Assembly: GCA_025966295.1 (NCBI GenBank)
Contig: JAOPVD010000339.1
Span: 1 to 18,370, forward strand
Source: Frankiales bacterium
GTDB taxonomy: Bacteria > Actinomycetota > Actinomycetes > Mycobacteriales > SCTD01
Reading direction: 5' to 3'
Length of the DNA: 18,370 bases
Both the position numbers and the translations under genes were made by a program. Below, piece by piece: positions 1 to 7,149 of the stretch; the stretch's first letter is position 1; each line of letters starts with the position of its first letter. Under the pieces are notes generated by a model. It searched no databases, was not told the DNA's origin, and saw only the letters and a program-made list of their open reading frames with translations.

Positions 1-101
1 TCCTCGACGCGCTGCGCCAGGGTCACCGACTCGGCGAGGGCGTCGGGGGTGGTGCGGCCGGAGGAGACGGGGGCAAGGTCGAGCACGCTGAGCGGGGTCA
101 T
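1..101 (-). CDS. LLM-class flavin-dependent oxidoreductase, N-terminal fragment (gene continues beyond the left edge)
   Basis: Only the first 33 codons are in the window, read leftward from an ATG at 101-99. A GTG directly before it (104-102) is an in-frame alternative start. The visible N-terminus reads MTPLSVLDLAPVSSGRT and then a helix with ALAESVTLAQRVEE. The 'LSVLDLAPV..G.T...AL..SV.LAQ..E' pattern is the usual start of luciferase-like monooxygenases of the MsnO8 group, FMN- or F420-dependent TIM-barrel enzymes. The substrate cannot be inferred. It lies 43 bp downstream of the GH65 gene on the same strand, so co-transcription is possible. No good Shine-Dalgarno is seen immediately upstream. 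The family call rests on a short N-terminal signature, hence moderate confidence. Confidence 0.72.
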   Translation of the reverse strand, partial: MTPLSVLDLAPVSSGRTTPDALAESVTLAQRVE

Positions 102-144
102 CACAGCAGGTGCAACGCCGCGGCGGCGCTGGTGCTTCCGCGGC

Positions 145-2502
145 TCACTCGAGAACGGCGTCGCCGTTGTGCCGGCGGGGTTCGCGTCCGGGCGGCTGCT
201 TCGGGGGCGGCAGCAGCGGCACGCGGGGCGCGACCGGGCGGCTGACCGTCTGCCCGGCGCCGACCTCGAGCTGCTCGCCGTCGTGGTCGACGAGCACGGA
301 CGCGCCGTGGGCGATGTACTCGGTGGCCTCGTGGGTGACCGACACGTGCAGCAGCGCGCCCTGCCAGCGCAGGTGGAAGGTCAGCTCGGTGATGCCGGCC
401 GGCAGGGCGGGGCGGAAGCACAGCCGGCCGTCCCAGACCCGCAGGCCCCCGAAGCCCTCCACCAGCGCGGTCCAGGCCCCGGCCAGGGACGCCACGTGCA
501 GGCCGTCCCGGCTGTTGCGGTGCAGGTCGTGCAGGTCGATCAGGGCCGCCTCGGTGGCGTAGTCGTGGGCCAGCTCGAGGTGCCCGACCTCGGCGCACAT
601 CACCGCCTGCGTGCAGGCCGAGAGCGAGGAGTCGCGGACGGTGCGCGGCTCGTAGTAGTCGACGTCGCGGGCCTTCTGGTCGGCGGTGAAGGCGTCGCCG
701 CACCAGTGCAGGGCCAGGACCAGGTCGGCCTGCTTGCAGACCTGGCTGCGGTACAGCTCGACGTACGGCGCGTGCAGGAACAGCGGGTACTGGGAGGTGG
801 TGAAGTCCCACTCCCGGTAGGTGGTGAACCCGGCGGACTGCTCGTGCACGCCGAGCTCCTCGTCGTAGGGCACCACCGCCGCCTCCGCCGCCCGCAGCCA
901 GGCCGCGACCTCCTCCCCGGTGACGCCGAGGTCGCGGCCGCGGTCCGGGTGCCGCGCGCAGGCCTGCGCGGCGGCCCGCAGGTTGCGGCCGGCCATCAGG
1001 TTGGTGAAGGTGTTGTCGTCGGCGATCGCGCTGTACTCGTCGGGACCGGTGACCCCGTCGACGTGCCAGGCGCCGTGCCGGTCGTGGTGGCCGAGCGAGG
1101 CCCACAGCCGGGCCGTCTCGACGAGCAACTCGGTGCCGACGTCGCGGTCGAACGCCTCGTCACCGGTGGCGTGCCGGTAGCGCTCCACGGCGTACGCGAT
1201 GTCGGCGTTGACGTGGAAGGCCGCGGTGCCGGCCGGCCAGTAGGCCGAGCACTCCTCGCCGGCGATGGTGCGCCACGGGAACGCCGCGCCCTCCAGCTTC
1301 AGCGTGCGGGCCCGGTCGCGGGCGCGGTCGAGGATCGAGTACCGCCAGAGCAGGGCGTCCCTGGCGGCCGCCGGGAAGGTGGCGGTCAGGACGGGCAGCA
1401 CGAACCCCTCGGTGTCCCAGAACGCGTGCCCGTCGTAGCCCGGGCCGGTGAGCCCCTTGGAGCTGATGGCCCGCCGCTCCGTGCGGGCGCCGGCCTGCAG
1501 GACGTGGAACAGCCCGAAGCGCACCGCCTGCTGGAGCACCGGGTCGCCCTCGACCGCGACGTCGGCGCCGCCCCAGAAGTCCTCGAGGAACTCGTGTTGC
1601 GCGGCGAGCAGGCCCTCCCAGCCGCTGATGCGGGCCCCGACGAGGGCGGCCGCGACCTGGTCGCGGACCGCCGGCTCGGAGCGGACCGCCGACCAGCCGT
1701 AGGCCAGCAGCTTGACGACCTCCAGCCGCTCGCCCTGCTGGAGCGTGGTCGCGAAGGTGGTGCGGGCCCAGTCCTCGCGGGTGTCCTGCTCCACCGTCAC
1801 CGGGCCCGGCGCGCGGTAGTGGTGGTCGGTCCCGGCAGCGAGCATGAGACCGCTCGCGCGGGTGCGGTGCAGCAGCACCGCGCCGCACGGCTGGGCGTCG
1901 TGGCTGACGGCGACCAGCGGGTTCATGAGCGCGGCGGCGACCCGCGGGTCGGCCGAGGCCGTCGGCTGCCCCTCGTTGGCGACCAGCTCGGACTGCACGA
2001 TCACGCGGGTGCCGCCGGGGTCGACCGCCTCGACCTCGTAGCGGATCGCGGCAACGGCCCGGTGCGTCAGCGACACCAGGCGGGTGGACCGGACGCGCAC
2101 CCGGCGGCCGGCCGGGGACGCCCACTCGAGCTCGCGCGACAGGGTGCCCGCCCGCAGGTCCAGCACCCGCTCGTGGTGGTGCAGGTCGCCGTACCGGACG
2201 TCGAGCGGCTCGTCGTCGACGAGCAGCCTGATGAGCTTGCCGTTCGTGACGTCGACGACGCTCTGCCCGGACTCGGGGTAGCCGTAGCCGGCCTCGGCGT
2301 ACGGCAGCGGACGGACCTCGTAGAAGCCGGCGAGGTAGGTGCCCGGGATCCCGTGCGGCTCGCCCTCGTCGAGGTTGCCGCGCAGGCCGATGTGGCCGTT
2401 GGACAGCGCGAACACCGACTCGGTCTGGGCCAGCACGTCGAGGTCGAGGCTGGTCTCGCGCACCACCCACGGCTCGACGGGGAAGGTGCCTTCCTCGATC
2501 AC
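145..2502 (-). CDS. Glycoside hydrolase family 65 protein (alpha-glucoside phosphorylase type, Rv3401-like)
   Basis: 785-aa GH65 enzyme, close to the usual family length and to mycobacterial Rv3401. The GTG start at 2502 overlaps the TGA of the upstream phosphoglucomutase gene (GTGA), which implies translational coupling. An N-terminal beta-sandwich domain (about 1-270, with SNGHIGLRGNLDEGEP at 34-49) precedes the (alpha/alpha)6 barrel. The general-acid Glu is E489 in VTGPDEY. FWDTEG (361-366), KQAD (590-593) and GLH (667-669) match conserved substrate- and phosphate-site segments of GH65 phosphorylases. The C-terminal 30 residues are proline/arginine-rich and look disordered. GH65 members act on maltose, trehalose, kojibiose or nigerose by inverting phosphorolysis, giving beta-glucose 1-phosphate; the sequence alone does not tell which sugar is used. 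No signal peptide, so cytoplasmic. The paired beta-phosphoglucomutase favours phosphorylase over hydrolase activity (inference). Confidence 0.93.
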   Translation of the reverse strand: MIEEGTFPVEPWVVRETSLDLDVLAQTESVFALSNGHIGLRGNLDEGEPHGIPGTYLAGFYEVRPLPYAEAGYGYPESGQSVVDVTNGKLIRLLVDDEPLDVRYGDLHHHERVLDLRAGTLSRELEWASPAGRRVRVRSTRLVSLTHRAVAAIRYEVEAVDPGGTRVIVQSELVANEGQPTASADPRVAAALMNPLVAVSHDAQPCGAVLLHRTRASGLMLAAGTDHHYRAPGPVTVEQDTREDWARTTFATTLQQGERLEVVKLLAYGWSAVRSEPAVRDQVAAALVGARISGWEGLLAAQHEFLEDFWGGADVAVEGDPVLQQAVRFGLFHVLQAGARTERRAISSKGLTGPGYDGHAFWDTEGFVLPVLTATFPAAARDALLWRYSILDRARDRARTLKLEGAAFPWRTIAGEECSAYWPAGTAAFHVNADIAYAVERYRHATGDEAFDRDVGTELLVETARLWASLGHHDRHGAWHVDGVTGPDEYSAIADDNTFTNLMAGRNLRAAAQACARHPDRGRDLGVTGEEVAAWLRAAEAAVVPYDEELGVHEQSAGFTTYREWDFTTSQYPLFLHAPYVELYRSQVCKQADLVLALHWCGDAFTADQKARDVDYYEPRTVRDSSLSACTQAVMCAEVGHLELAHDYATEAALIDLHDLHRNSRDGLHVASLAGAWTALVEGFGGLRVWDGRLCFRPALPAGITELTFHLRWQGALLHVSVTHEATEYIAHGASVLVDHDGEQLEVGAGQTVSRPVAPRVPLLPPPKQPPGREPRRHNGDAVLE

Positions 2503-3218
2503 AGCAGCTCGTCCAGGGTCCGCACCACGACGTCCGCCCCGTGCTCGCGCAGCTGGTCGGCCCGCCCCACCCGGTCGACCCCGACGACGAGGCCGAAGCC
2601 GCCGGCCCGGCCGGCCTCGACCCCGGCCAGCGCGTCCTCGAAGACGGCGGCCTGCTGCGCCGCGAGCCCCAGCTCGCGGGCCGCCTCGAGGAAGGTGTCC
2701 GGGGCCGGCTTGCCCCCCAGGCCCCGCTCGCGGGCGGTGACGCCGTCGACCCGCACCTCCACGAGCGGGGCCAGGCCACTGGCCTCCAGCACCGCCGCGG
2801 TGTTGGCGCTGCTGGAGACCACCGCCCGGCGCAGCCCCGCGTCGGCGCAGGCCTGCAGGAACCGGCGGGCGTCGTCGTACACCTGCACGCCGTCGGTGCG
2901 CAGAGTGTCGAGCAGCAGCACGTTCTTGCGGTTCCCCAGCCCGTGCACGGTGGCCGCCGTCGGCGGGTCGTCGGGGCTGCCCTCGGGCAGCGTGATGCCG
3001 CGGCTGGCCAGGAAGTCGCGGACGCCGTCCTCGCGCTTCTTGCCGTCGACGTAGTCCGCGTAGTCGGCGCCCGGGTCGAAGGGGCGCTGCCCTTCGCGGG
3101 CCCGCAGGAACTCGTCGAAGGTCCGGGTCCAGGCCGCGTTGTGGACGGTGGCCGTCTGCGTGAGCACGCCGTCGAGGTCGAACAGGCAGCCGAGGACGTG
3201 GTCGGGGAGCGCGGGCAC
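2499..3218 (-). CDS. HAD-family beta-phosphoglucomutase
   Basis: 239-aa HAD superfamily protein of the beta-phosphoglucomutase type. It would convert beta-D-glucose 1-phosphate to glucose 6-phosphate through a phospho-aspartyl enzyme. Motif I is FDLDGVLT with nucleophile D14 and acid/base D16. The cap domain carries YVDGKKREDGV (56-66). Motif II is the VSSSANT Ser/Thr (134-140), motif III Lys is K170 in GGKPAPDTF, and motif IV is E194/D195 in VFEDALAGVEAG. The chosen GTG start at 3218 has GGGAAGG (3233-3227) 8 nt upstream. A GTG at 3227 is in frame but sits on the Shine-Dalgarno itself. The stop overlaps the GH65 start, so the pair is almost certainly one operon and functions as phosphorylase plus mutase. 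A generic HAD phosphatase is less likely, given the cap motif and the partner gene. Confidence 0.93.
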   Translation of the reverse strand: MPALPDHVLGCLFDLDGVLTQTATVHNAAWTRTFDEFLRAREGQRPFDPGADYADYVDGKKREDGVRDFLASRGITLPEGSPDDPPTAATVHGLGNRKNVLLLDTLRTDGVQVYDDARRFLQACADAGLRRAVVSSSANTAAVLEASGLAPLVEVRVDGVTARERGLGGKPAPDTFLEAARELGLAAQQAAVFEDALAGVEAGRAGGFGLVVGVDRVGRADQLREHGADVVVRTLDELL

Positions 3219-3226
3219 GATGATCA

Positions 3227-3233
3227 CCTTCCC
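3227..3233 (-). promoter_or_regulatory. Shine-Dalgarno deciding the phosphoglucomutase start
   Basis: On the minus strand GGGAAGG lies 8 nt before the GTG at 3218, a normal distance. It overlaps the alternative upstream GTG (3227-3225), which makes that one unlikely as the start. Confidence 0.7.
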
Positions 3234-3234
3234 A

Positions 3235-3244
3235 GGCCGCGGCC
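3235..3244. other. 10-bp perfect palindrome in the divergent intergenic region
   Basis: GGCCGCGGCC is a perfect palindrome near the middle of the 41-bp gap between the divergent phosphoglucomutase and methyltransferase starts. It could be a small operator, but GC-only palindromes arise easily in DNA of this composition. No known regulator site is recognised. Confidence 0.2.
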
Positions 3245-3259
3245 GGGCATGCTGGTCCG

Positions 3260-3886
3260 GTGCGCTTCGCTTCCTGGCTGGCCGTCGAGCCCGTTCCGTT
3301 CGTCCCCGAGGTCCTGCTGCACCAGGCGGACGACATGCACGCCCTCTGGGAGGCGGTCGGTACGCCGGCGCCGCCGTACTGGGCCTTCCCGTGGCTCGGC
3401 GGGCAGGCCCTGGCGCGGTACGTGCTCGACCGCGACGTCGTACGCGGAAAGCGGGTGCTCGACCTGGCGACCGGCTCCGGGCTGGTGGCGGTGGCCGCGA
3501 TGCGGGCCGGCGCCCGGTCGGTGCTGGCCGCCGACATCGACCCGCTGTCGGAGGCGGCGGTCGCGGCCAACGCCGCCGCGAACGGGGTGGCGGTGAGGTG
3601 GACCGGTCTCGACTTGCTGACCGGGCCGGTGCCGCACGTCGACGTGGTGCTGGCCGGCGACGTGCTCTACGAGCAGCAGCTGGCGGCCCGGGTGCTGGCC
3701 TGGCTGCGGACCTTCGACGGGACGGTGCTGCTCGGCGACCCCGGCCGCGACTACCTACCAAGGCAGGGCCTGGTGGAGGTCGGCGCCTACGAGATCCCGA
3801 CGACCCGCGAGCTGGAGGGCGTCACGATGAAGCGGACCCGGGTGTTCACGCTGCCGCCGGGAGGGCCAGCAGCGGGAGCACCGTGA
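3260..3886 (+). CDS. Class I SAM-dependent methyltransferase (ETFB lysine methyltransferase-like)
   Basis: 208-aa Rossmann-fold methyltransferase. YWAFPWLGGQALARY (40-54) leads into SAM-binding motif I, LDLATGSGLVAVAA (67-80). The acidic motif II is ADIDP (91-95), followed by LAGDVLYE (131-138) and GDPGRDYLP (159-167). This set of motifs is typical of the bacterial relatives of METTL20/ETFBKMT and other Nnt1-type lysine methyltransferases, which modify electron-transfer flavoprotein beta. The substrate here is not shown by the sequence. The start is the GTG at 3260, with a weak CATGCT hexamer 6 nt upstream and no Shine-Dalgarno. An ATG at 3249 is out of frame. It is divergent from the phosphoglucomutase gene and overlaps the opposing 103-aa gene by 41 bp at its 3' end. 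The Gly/Pro/Ala tail GGPAAGAP lies in that overlap. Confidence 0.85.
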   Translation: MRFASWLAVEPVPFVPEVLLHQADDMHALWEAVGTPAPPYWAFPWLGGQALARYVLDRDVVRGKRVLDLATGSGLVAVAAMRAGARSVLAADIDPLSEAAVAANAAANGVAVRWTGLDLLTGPVPHVDVVLAGDVLYEQQLAARVLAWLRTFDGTVLLGDPGRDYLPRQGLVEVGAYEIPTTRELEGVTMKRTRVFTLPPGGPAAGAP

Positions 3887-4157
3887 TCGGGCTGTCGAGC
3901 AGCTCCTCGCGCAGGTCGGCCCAGAGCGCGTGGTCCTGCGGCAGGAGCTCGGCGTCCGGCCGGGCGATGGCCACCTGCAGCTCCCGGGCGCCGACCTCGC
4001 GCAGCACGTACGCGATGTTGCGGCGCAGCACCGGGTCCCAGTGGTCGGCCAGGCCCTCGACCTCCTGCACCACCTGCAGGTCGGTCAGGAGCGCGACGTC
4101 GCCGTCGAGCATCGGGTTGGTGCGGTAGATCTCCAGGACCACGTCGATGTTCTCCAT
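3846..4157 (-). CDS. Hypothetical protein, 103 aa
   Basis: I do not recognise a named family. The protein starts MENIDVVLEIYRTNP and is mostly helical in appearance, with acidic and leucine-rich segments (LLTDLQVVQEVEGLADHWDP at 24-43; LWADLREELLDSP). It has no signal peptide, no membrane segment and few cysteines or metal-binding residues. It looks like a soluble cytosolic small protein. Coding is supported by strong third-position GC bias, an ordered amino-acid pattern, and a CAGGCT hexamer exactly 7 nt before the ATG (leaderless-type start). Its last 41 bp overlap the methyltransferase gene tail-to-tail. It is divergent from the CBM48 gene across 122 bp. Confidence 0.72.
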   Translation of the reverse strand: MENIDVVLEIYRTNPMLDGDVALLTDLQVVQEVEGLADHWDPVLRRNIAYVLREVGARELQVAIARPDAELLPQDHALWADLREELLDSPITVLPLLALPAAA

Positions 4158-4164
4158 GGCCGTC

Positions 4165-4170
4165 AGCCTG
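4165..4170 (-). promoter_or_regulatory. Candidate -10 hexamer (CAGGCT) for a leaderless 103-aa gene
   Basis: On the minus strand CAGGCT lies 7 nt before the ATG at 4157, and there is no Shine-Dalgarno. It is one of a recurring set of such hexamers in this window. No clear -35 box is visible. Confidence 0.4.
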
Positions 4171-4264
4171 CTGCGGCCAGGCCGCCCGCGGGCCGGTCGG
4201 CGCCGATCTGTGGACAGGCATCATCGCGGCCCGCTCTGGGCATGATCCTTCCGGGACCCAGACG

Positions 4265-4271
4265 AAGGAGG
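4265..4271 (+). promoter_or_regulatory. Strong Shine-Dalgarno of the CBM48 gene
   Basis: AAGGAGG, 8 nt before the GTG at 4280. It is the best ribosome binding site in the window and fixes this start codon. Confidence 0.8.
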
Positions 4272-4279
4272 CTCGCCAG

Positions 4280-4558
4280 GTGATCGTCAAGCGCAAGCGC
4301 CTCGGCACGGTGCAGGTCACGTTCGTGCAGCAGCCCCGGGACGAGCCGGTCTTCGTGGTCGGCAGCTTCAACGACTGGCGGCGGGAGCCCCTCAAGCGGG
4401 CCAAGGACGGGACGCTCCGCGCCACGGTCAGCGCGGCGCCCGGGGACACCCTGGCGTTCCGCTACGTGACGGCCGGCGACGAGTGGTTCGACGACGAGGC
4501 CGCGGACGACTACGTCTACAACGAGCACGGCACCACCAACGGCCTCGTGCGGATCTGA
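4280..4558 (+). CDS. Free-standing CBM48 / isoamylase early-set domain protein
   Basis: 92-aa protein made of one glycogen-binding domain (CBM48, the AMPK-beta/isoamylase N-terminal type). VTFVQQP...PVFVVGSFNDW (13-33) is the typical first half with the carbohydrate-contacting Trp in FNDW. GDTLAFRYVTAGDEWFDDEAADDYVYNEHG (55-84) is the second half with the other Trp and the Asn-containing turn. No catalytic domain is attached. It starts with GTG at 4280, preceded by a strong AAGGAGG (4265-4271) 8 nt upstream. Known stand-alone members are thought to bind alpha-glucans such as glycogen or to act as regulatory subunits; which applies here is unknown. The nearby GH65 module gives a loose alpha-glucan theme. 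The secreted hydrolase gene follows after 36 bp. Confidence 0.88.
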   Translation: MIVKRKRLGTVQVTFVQQPRDEPVFVVGSFNDWRREPLKRAKDGTLRATVSAAPGDTLAFRYVTAGDEWFDDEAADDYVYNEHGTTNGLVRI

Positions 4559-4594
4559 GCAGGAAACCGGCCCGTAACTGTCGAAGGTTGCTGC

Positions 4595-7111
4595 ATGATC
4601 CCGGTGCGTCGCCCGTTGTTCGCCCTCGTCCTGACCGCTGGCGTCGCCGCCGGCTCGTTCACGAGCCTCTCGGAGGCGGCCACCCGCACCGCGCCGACGC
4701 CCTGGGCGCTCGACCAGGCGCTGGCCAAGGGCGGGGCGCTGGAGGCGCCAAGGGCACCGTCGACCGCGGACCGGTTCGCTCCCGCCACCGGCTGCTTCGG
4801 GCTGCGGAGCGCCGCGTCCGGCCGGCTCGTCACCCGCGCCGGCGGCGGCTTCGCGGCCACGGGGCGGACGGCGGAGCCGTTCCGCTTCCAGGCCTTCGAC
4901 CTCGGCAAGTACCTGCTGTTCGGCGCCAAGGCCGACTTCCTGGCCACCGCCGCCAACCCGCTGCCGCTCCGGGCGGCGGCCCAGGTGCCCAAGGGGTACG
5001 TCGCCGGCACCGGCGACGAGTGGGAGGCCGGGCTGCGGGCGCCGGTCGACACCGCGATCGACACCGGGGTCAGCGCCACCGAGCAGGCCACCGCGCCCGT
5101 GGTCGCGCAGGTCCGCGGCGACGCCGTCAGCGCCGCAGCCACGCCGTCCGCCTCGGCCGAGTGGCTGCTCAAGCCGGCCGGCGCCGCCTTCGTCCTGCAG
5201 CAGGCGTACGACGACGGCGACCCGGCGACGCCCGGGCCGCTCGACCCGCCGGTGTCCGCGACGCTGACGTCCTCCGCGGCCGGCGTGCTGACCGCCGCCA
5301 CCGGCGCGGTCACCTCCAAGGCCGCCCAGTTCGTGCTGGTGAAGGCCTCCGGGTGCGCCGCCTGGCCGGAGGCGCCGACAGGGGTCACCGGTCCGGTCCG
5401 CCAGGGCGCGACGCCGTACGAGCAGACCAAGGGCTACCTGGACGCCCACCTGCACATGATGGCCTTCGAGTTCCTCGGTGGCCGGGCCCGCTGCGGACGG
5501 CCGTGGCACCCGTACGGCATCACGTACGCGCTGGTCGACTGCCCGGACCACGCCGCCGGCGGCCGCGGGGCGGCGCTCGAGGACGTCGTGTCCGGGCACA
5601 CCCCGGGCAGCGGCCACGACACAGTCGGCTGGCCGTCGTTCGGGTACTGGCCGCGGCACGACTCGCTGACCCACGAGCAGGTCTACTACCAGTGGCTGGA
5701 GCGGGCCTGGCGCGGCGGGCTGCGCACCTTCACCAACCTGCTGGTCGACAACGGCCAGCTGTGCGAGCTCTACCCGCTCAAGAAGAACAGCTGCGACGAG
5801 ATGGCGACCGTCCGGCTGGAGGCCACCCGGCTGCGCGAGCTCGAGCGCTTCATCGACGCCCAGAACGGCGGCCCGGGCCGCGGCTGGTTCCGAATCGTGA
5901 CCGACCCGCTGCAGGCCCGGCGGGTCATCAACGCCGGCAAGCTCGCGGTCGTCATGGGCATCGAGGTCTCCCGGCCGCTGGGCTGCCGCGAGTTCCGCGG
6001 CCAGTCCTCCTGCACCGCCGCCGACATCGACAAGCGGCTGACCGAGGTCTACAACCTCGGGGTCCGGCAGATGGAGATGACCAACAAGTTCGACAACGCG
6101 CTCACCGGCGTCATCGTCATCAACGGCAACTTCAAGGAGACCGGCCACTTCTGGGAGATGACCGCCTGCCGCTCGCCGTTCGGGCCGGTGCAGCACGACA
6201 AGCAGCAGTACAACGTGGTGGACGACGGGCACGCCGAGCCGGCCCGCGACGGGCTGTTCGCCGGCATCCTGGCGACCACCGGCGCGTCCGGGGTGGCGCC
6301 CGTCTACCCGGCCGGCCCGCAGTGCAACGCCATCGGCCTGTCGCCGCTCGGCAAGGCGTTCCTGACCGGCATCGTGAAGCGCGGCATGATCTTCGATCCG
6401 GACCACATGAGCGCCATCGCCCGCCAGCAGGCGCTGGACCTCCTGGCCGCCCAGAAGTACTCCGGCGTGGTGTCCAGCCATAGCTGGGCCGACGACGCCA
6501 ACTACTTCCGGATCCTGAACATGGGTGGCGTCGTCACGCCGCACGCCGCCGGCTCGTCCAGCTTCCTGGGCAAGTGGGCGAAGCTGCGGACCAAGGCCGA
6601 CAAGCGGTTCCTGTACGGGATCGGCTACGGCTCCGACATCAACGGCTTCTCCGCGCAGCACGCGCCCCGCAACCCGAAGCCGGGCGCCGGCGTCCGCTAC
6701 CCCTTCACCGGCCTGGGCGGTACCTCGATCGACAAGGCCCGCACCGGTACCCGCACCTGGGACGTCAACACGGACGGCGTGGACCAGTACGGCCAGTACC
6801 CCGACTGGGTCGAGGACGTGCGGGTGCAGGCCGGCCCGGACGGCGCCGCCTTCCAGCGCGACATCGAGAACGGCCCGGAGGCGTTCCTGCAGATGTGGGA
6901 GCGGGCGCTCGGCGTCACCGGTGACAGCTGCCGCGCCGACGTCCCGGACCTCACCAAGGGCGACCTCGCCGCGGCGCGCCGAGGCACGTCGGCCGAGCGG
7001 GTGCTGGCCCTGCTCGGCCAGCCGCACACCCGCATCGGGACGGCCTTCACCTACTGCGCCGCCGGCCGCACCGCCACCATCACCTTCACCAAGGCCGGCA
7101 CCGTCGCCTGA
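4595..7111 (+). CDS. Large secreted amidohydrolase-fold protein with peptidase M19-like motifs
   Basis: 838-aa exported protein. Residues 1-28 form a signal peptide (MIPVRRPL, a hydrophobic core, cleavage likely after SEA). Residues about 60-250 are beta-rich, with two GCFGLRSAASGRLVTR- and ASAEWLLKP-type repeats, perhaps a trefoil-like module. The catalytic region begins at YLDAHLH (281-287). It continues with MGIEVSR (E457), YNLGVRQMEMTNKFDN (486-501), IFDPDHMS (H604), VVSSHSWADD (H629) and GIGYGSDINGF (D681). The order HxH...E...H...H...D follows the binuclear-zinc membrane dipeptidase (M19) pattern. The C-terminus RRGTSAERVLALLGQP (795-810) resembles the SmpA/OmlA repeat. GAAGG (4583-4587) lies 7 nt before the ATG. 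It is about twice the length of ordinary M19 enzymes. Similar actinobacterial proteins are, as far as I recall, only vaguely annotated; the substrate is unknown and dipeptidase activity is a guess. Confidence 0.78.
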   Translation: MIPVRRPLFALVLTAGVAAGSFTSLSEAATRTAPTPWALDQALAKGGALEAPRAPSTADRFAPATGCFGLRSAASGRLVTRAGGGFAATGRTAEPFRFQAFDLGKYLLFGAKADFLATAANPLPLRAAAQVPKGYVAGTGDEWEAGLRAPVDTAIDTGVSATEQATAPVVAQVRGDAVSAAATPSASAEWLLKPAGAAFVLQQAYDDGDPATPGPLDPPVSATLTSSAAGVLTAATGAVTSKAAQFVLVKASGCAAWPEAPTGVTGPVRQGATPYEQTKGYLDAHLHMMAFEFLGGRARCGRPWHPYGITYALVDCPDHAAGGRGAALEDVVSGHTPGSGHDTVGWPSFGYWPRHDSLTHEQVYYQWLERAWRGGLRTFTNLLVDNGQLCELYPLKKNSCDEMATVRLEATRLRELERFIDAQNGGPGRGWFRIVTDPLQARRVINAGKLAVVMGIEVSRPLGCREFRGQSSCTAADIDKRLTEVYNLGVRQMEMTNKFDNALTGVIVINGNFKETGHFWEMTACRSPFGPVQHDKQQYNVVDDGHAEPARDGLFAGILATTGASGVAPVYPAGPQCNAIGLSPLGKAFLTGIVKRGMIFDPDHMSAIARQQALDLLAAQKYSGVVSSHSWADDANYFRILNMGGVVTPHAAGSSSFLGKWAKLRTKADKRFLYGIGYGSDINGFSAQHAPRNPKPGAGVRYPFTGLGGTSIDKARTGTRTWDVNTDGVDQYGQYPDWVEDVRVQAGPDGAAFQRDIENGPEAFLQMWERALGVTGDSCRADVPDLTKGDLAAARRGTSAERVLALLGQPHTRIGTAFTYCAAGRTATITFTKAGTVA

Positions 7112-7136
7112 GGGCGCGCGGGCGGGCGGGGTGGCC

Positions 7137-7142
7137 TAGCCT
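7137..7142 (+). promoter_or_regulatory. Candidate -10 hexamer (TAGCCT) for leaderless SRPBCC gene
   Basis: TAGCCT lies 7 nt before the ATG at 7150. The start lacks a Shine-Dalgarno, so transcription probably begins at or next to the start codon. No clear -35 box. Confidence 0.5.
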
Positions 7143-7149
7143 GCGGATC

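Noticed and set aside
49..3054. A 1001-codon plus-strand open frame opposite the GH65 and phosphoglucomutase genes
   Set aside because: It is antisense to two clearly recognised enzymes. Its translation is Val/Gly/Arg/Ala-rich without domain motifs, the usual by-product of extreme third-position GC.
4173..4185. GCGGCC-A-GGCCGC inverted repeat upstream of the 103-aa gene
   Set aside because: Short, GC-only and single. It matches no operator I know, and such repeats are expected in this composition.
4211..4246. TGGACA ... CATGAT as a -35/-10 promoter for the CBM48 gene
   Set aside because: The spacer is 24 bp, too long for a normal sigma-A-type promoter, so I do not report it as a feature.
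4163..7027. A 954-codon minus-strand open frame opposite the CBM48 and M19-like genes
   Set aside because: The composition is that of a GC shadow, and the opposite strand carries a signal peptide and metal-ligand motifs in the right order.
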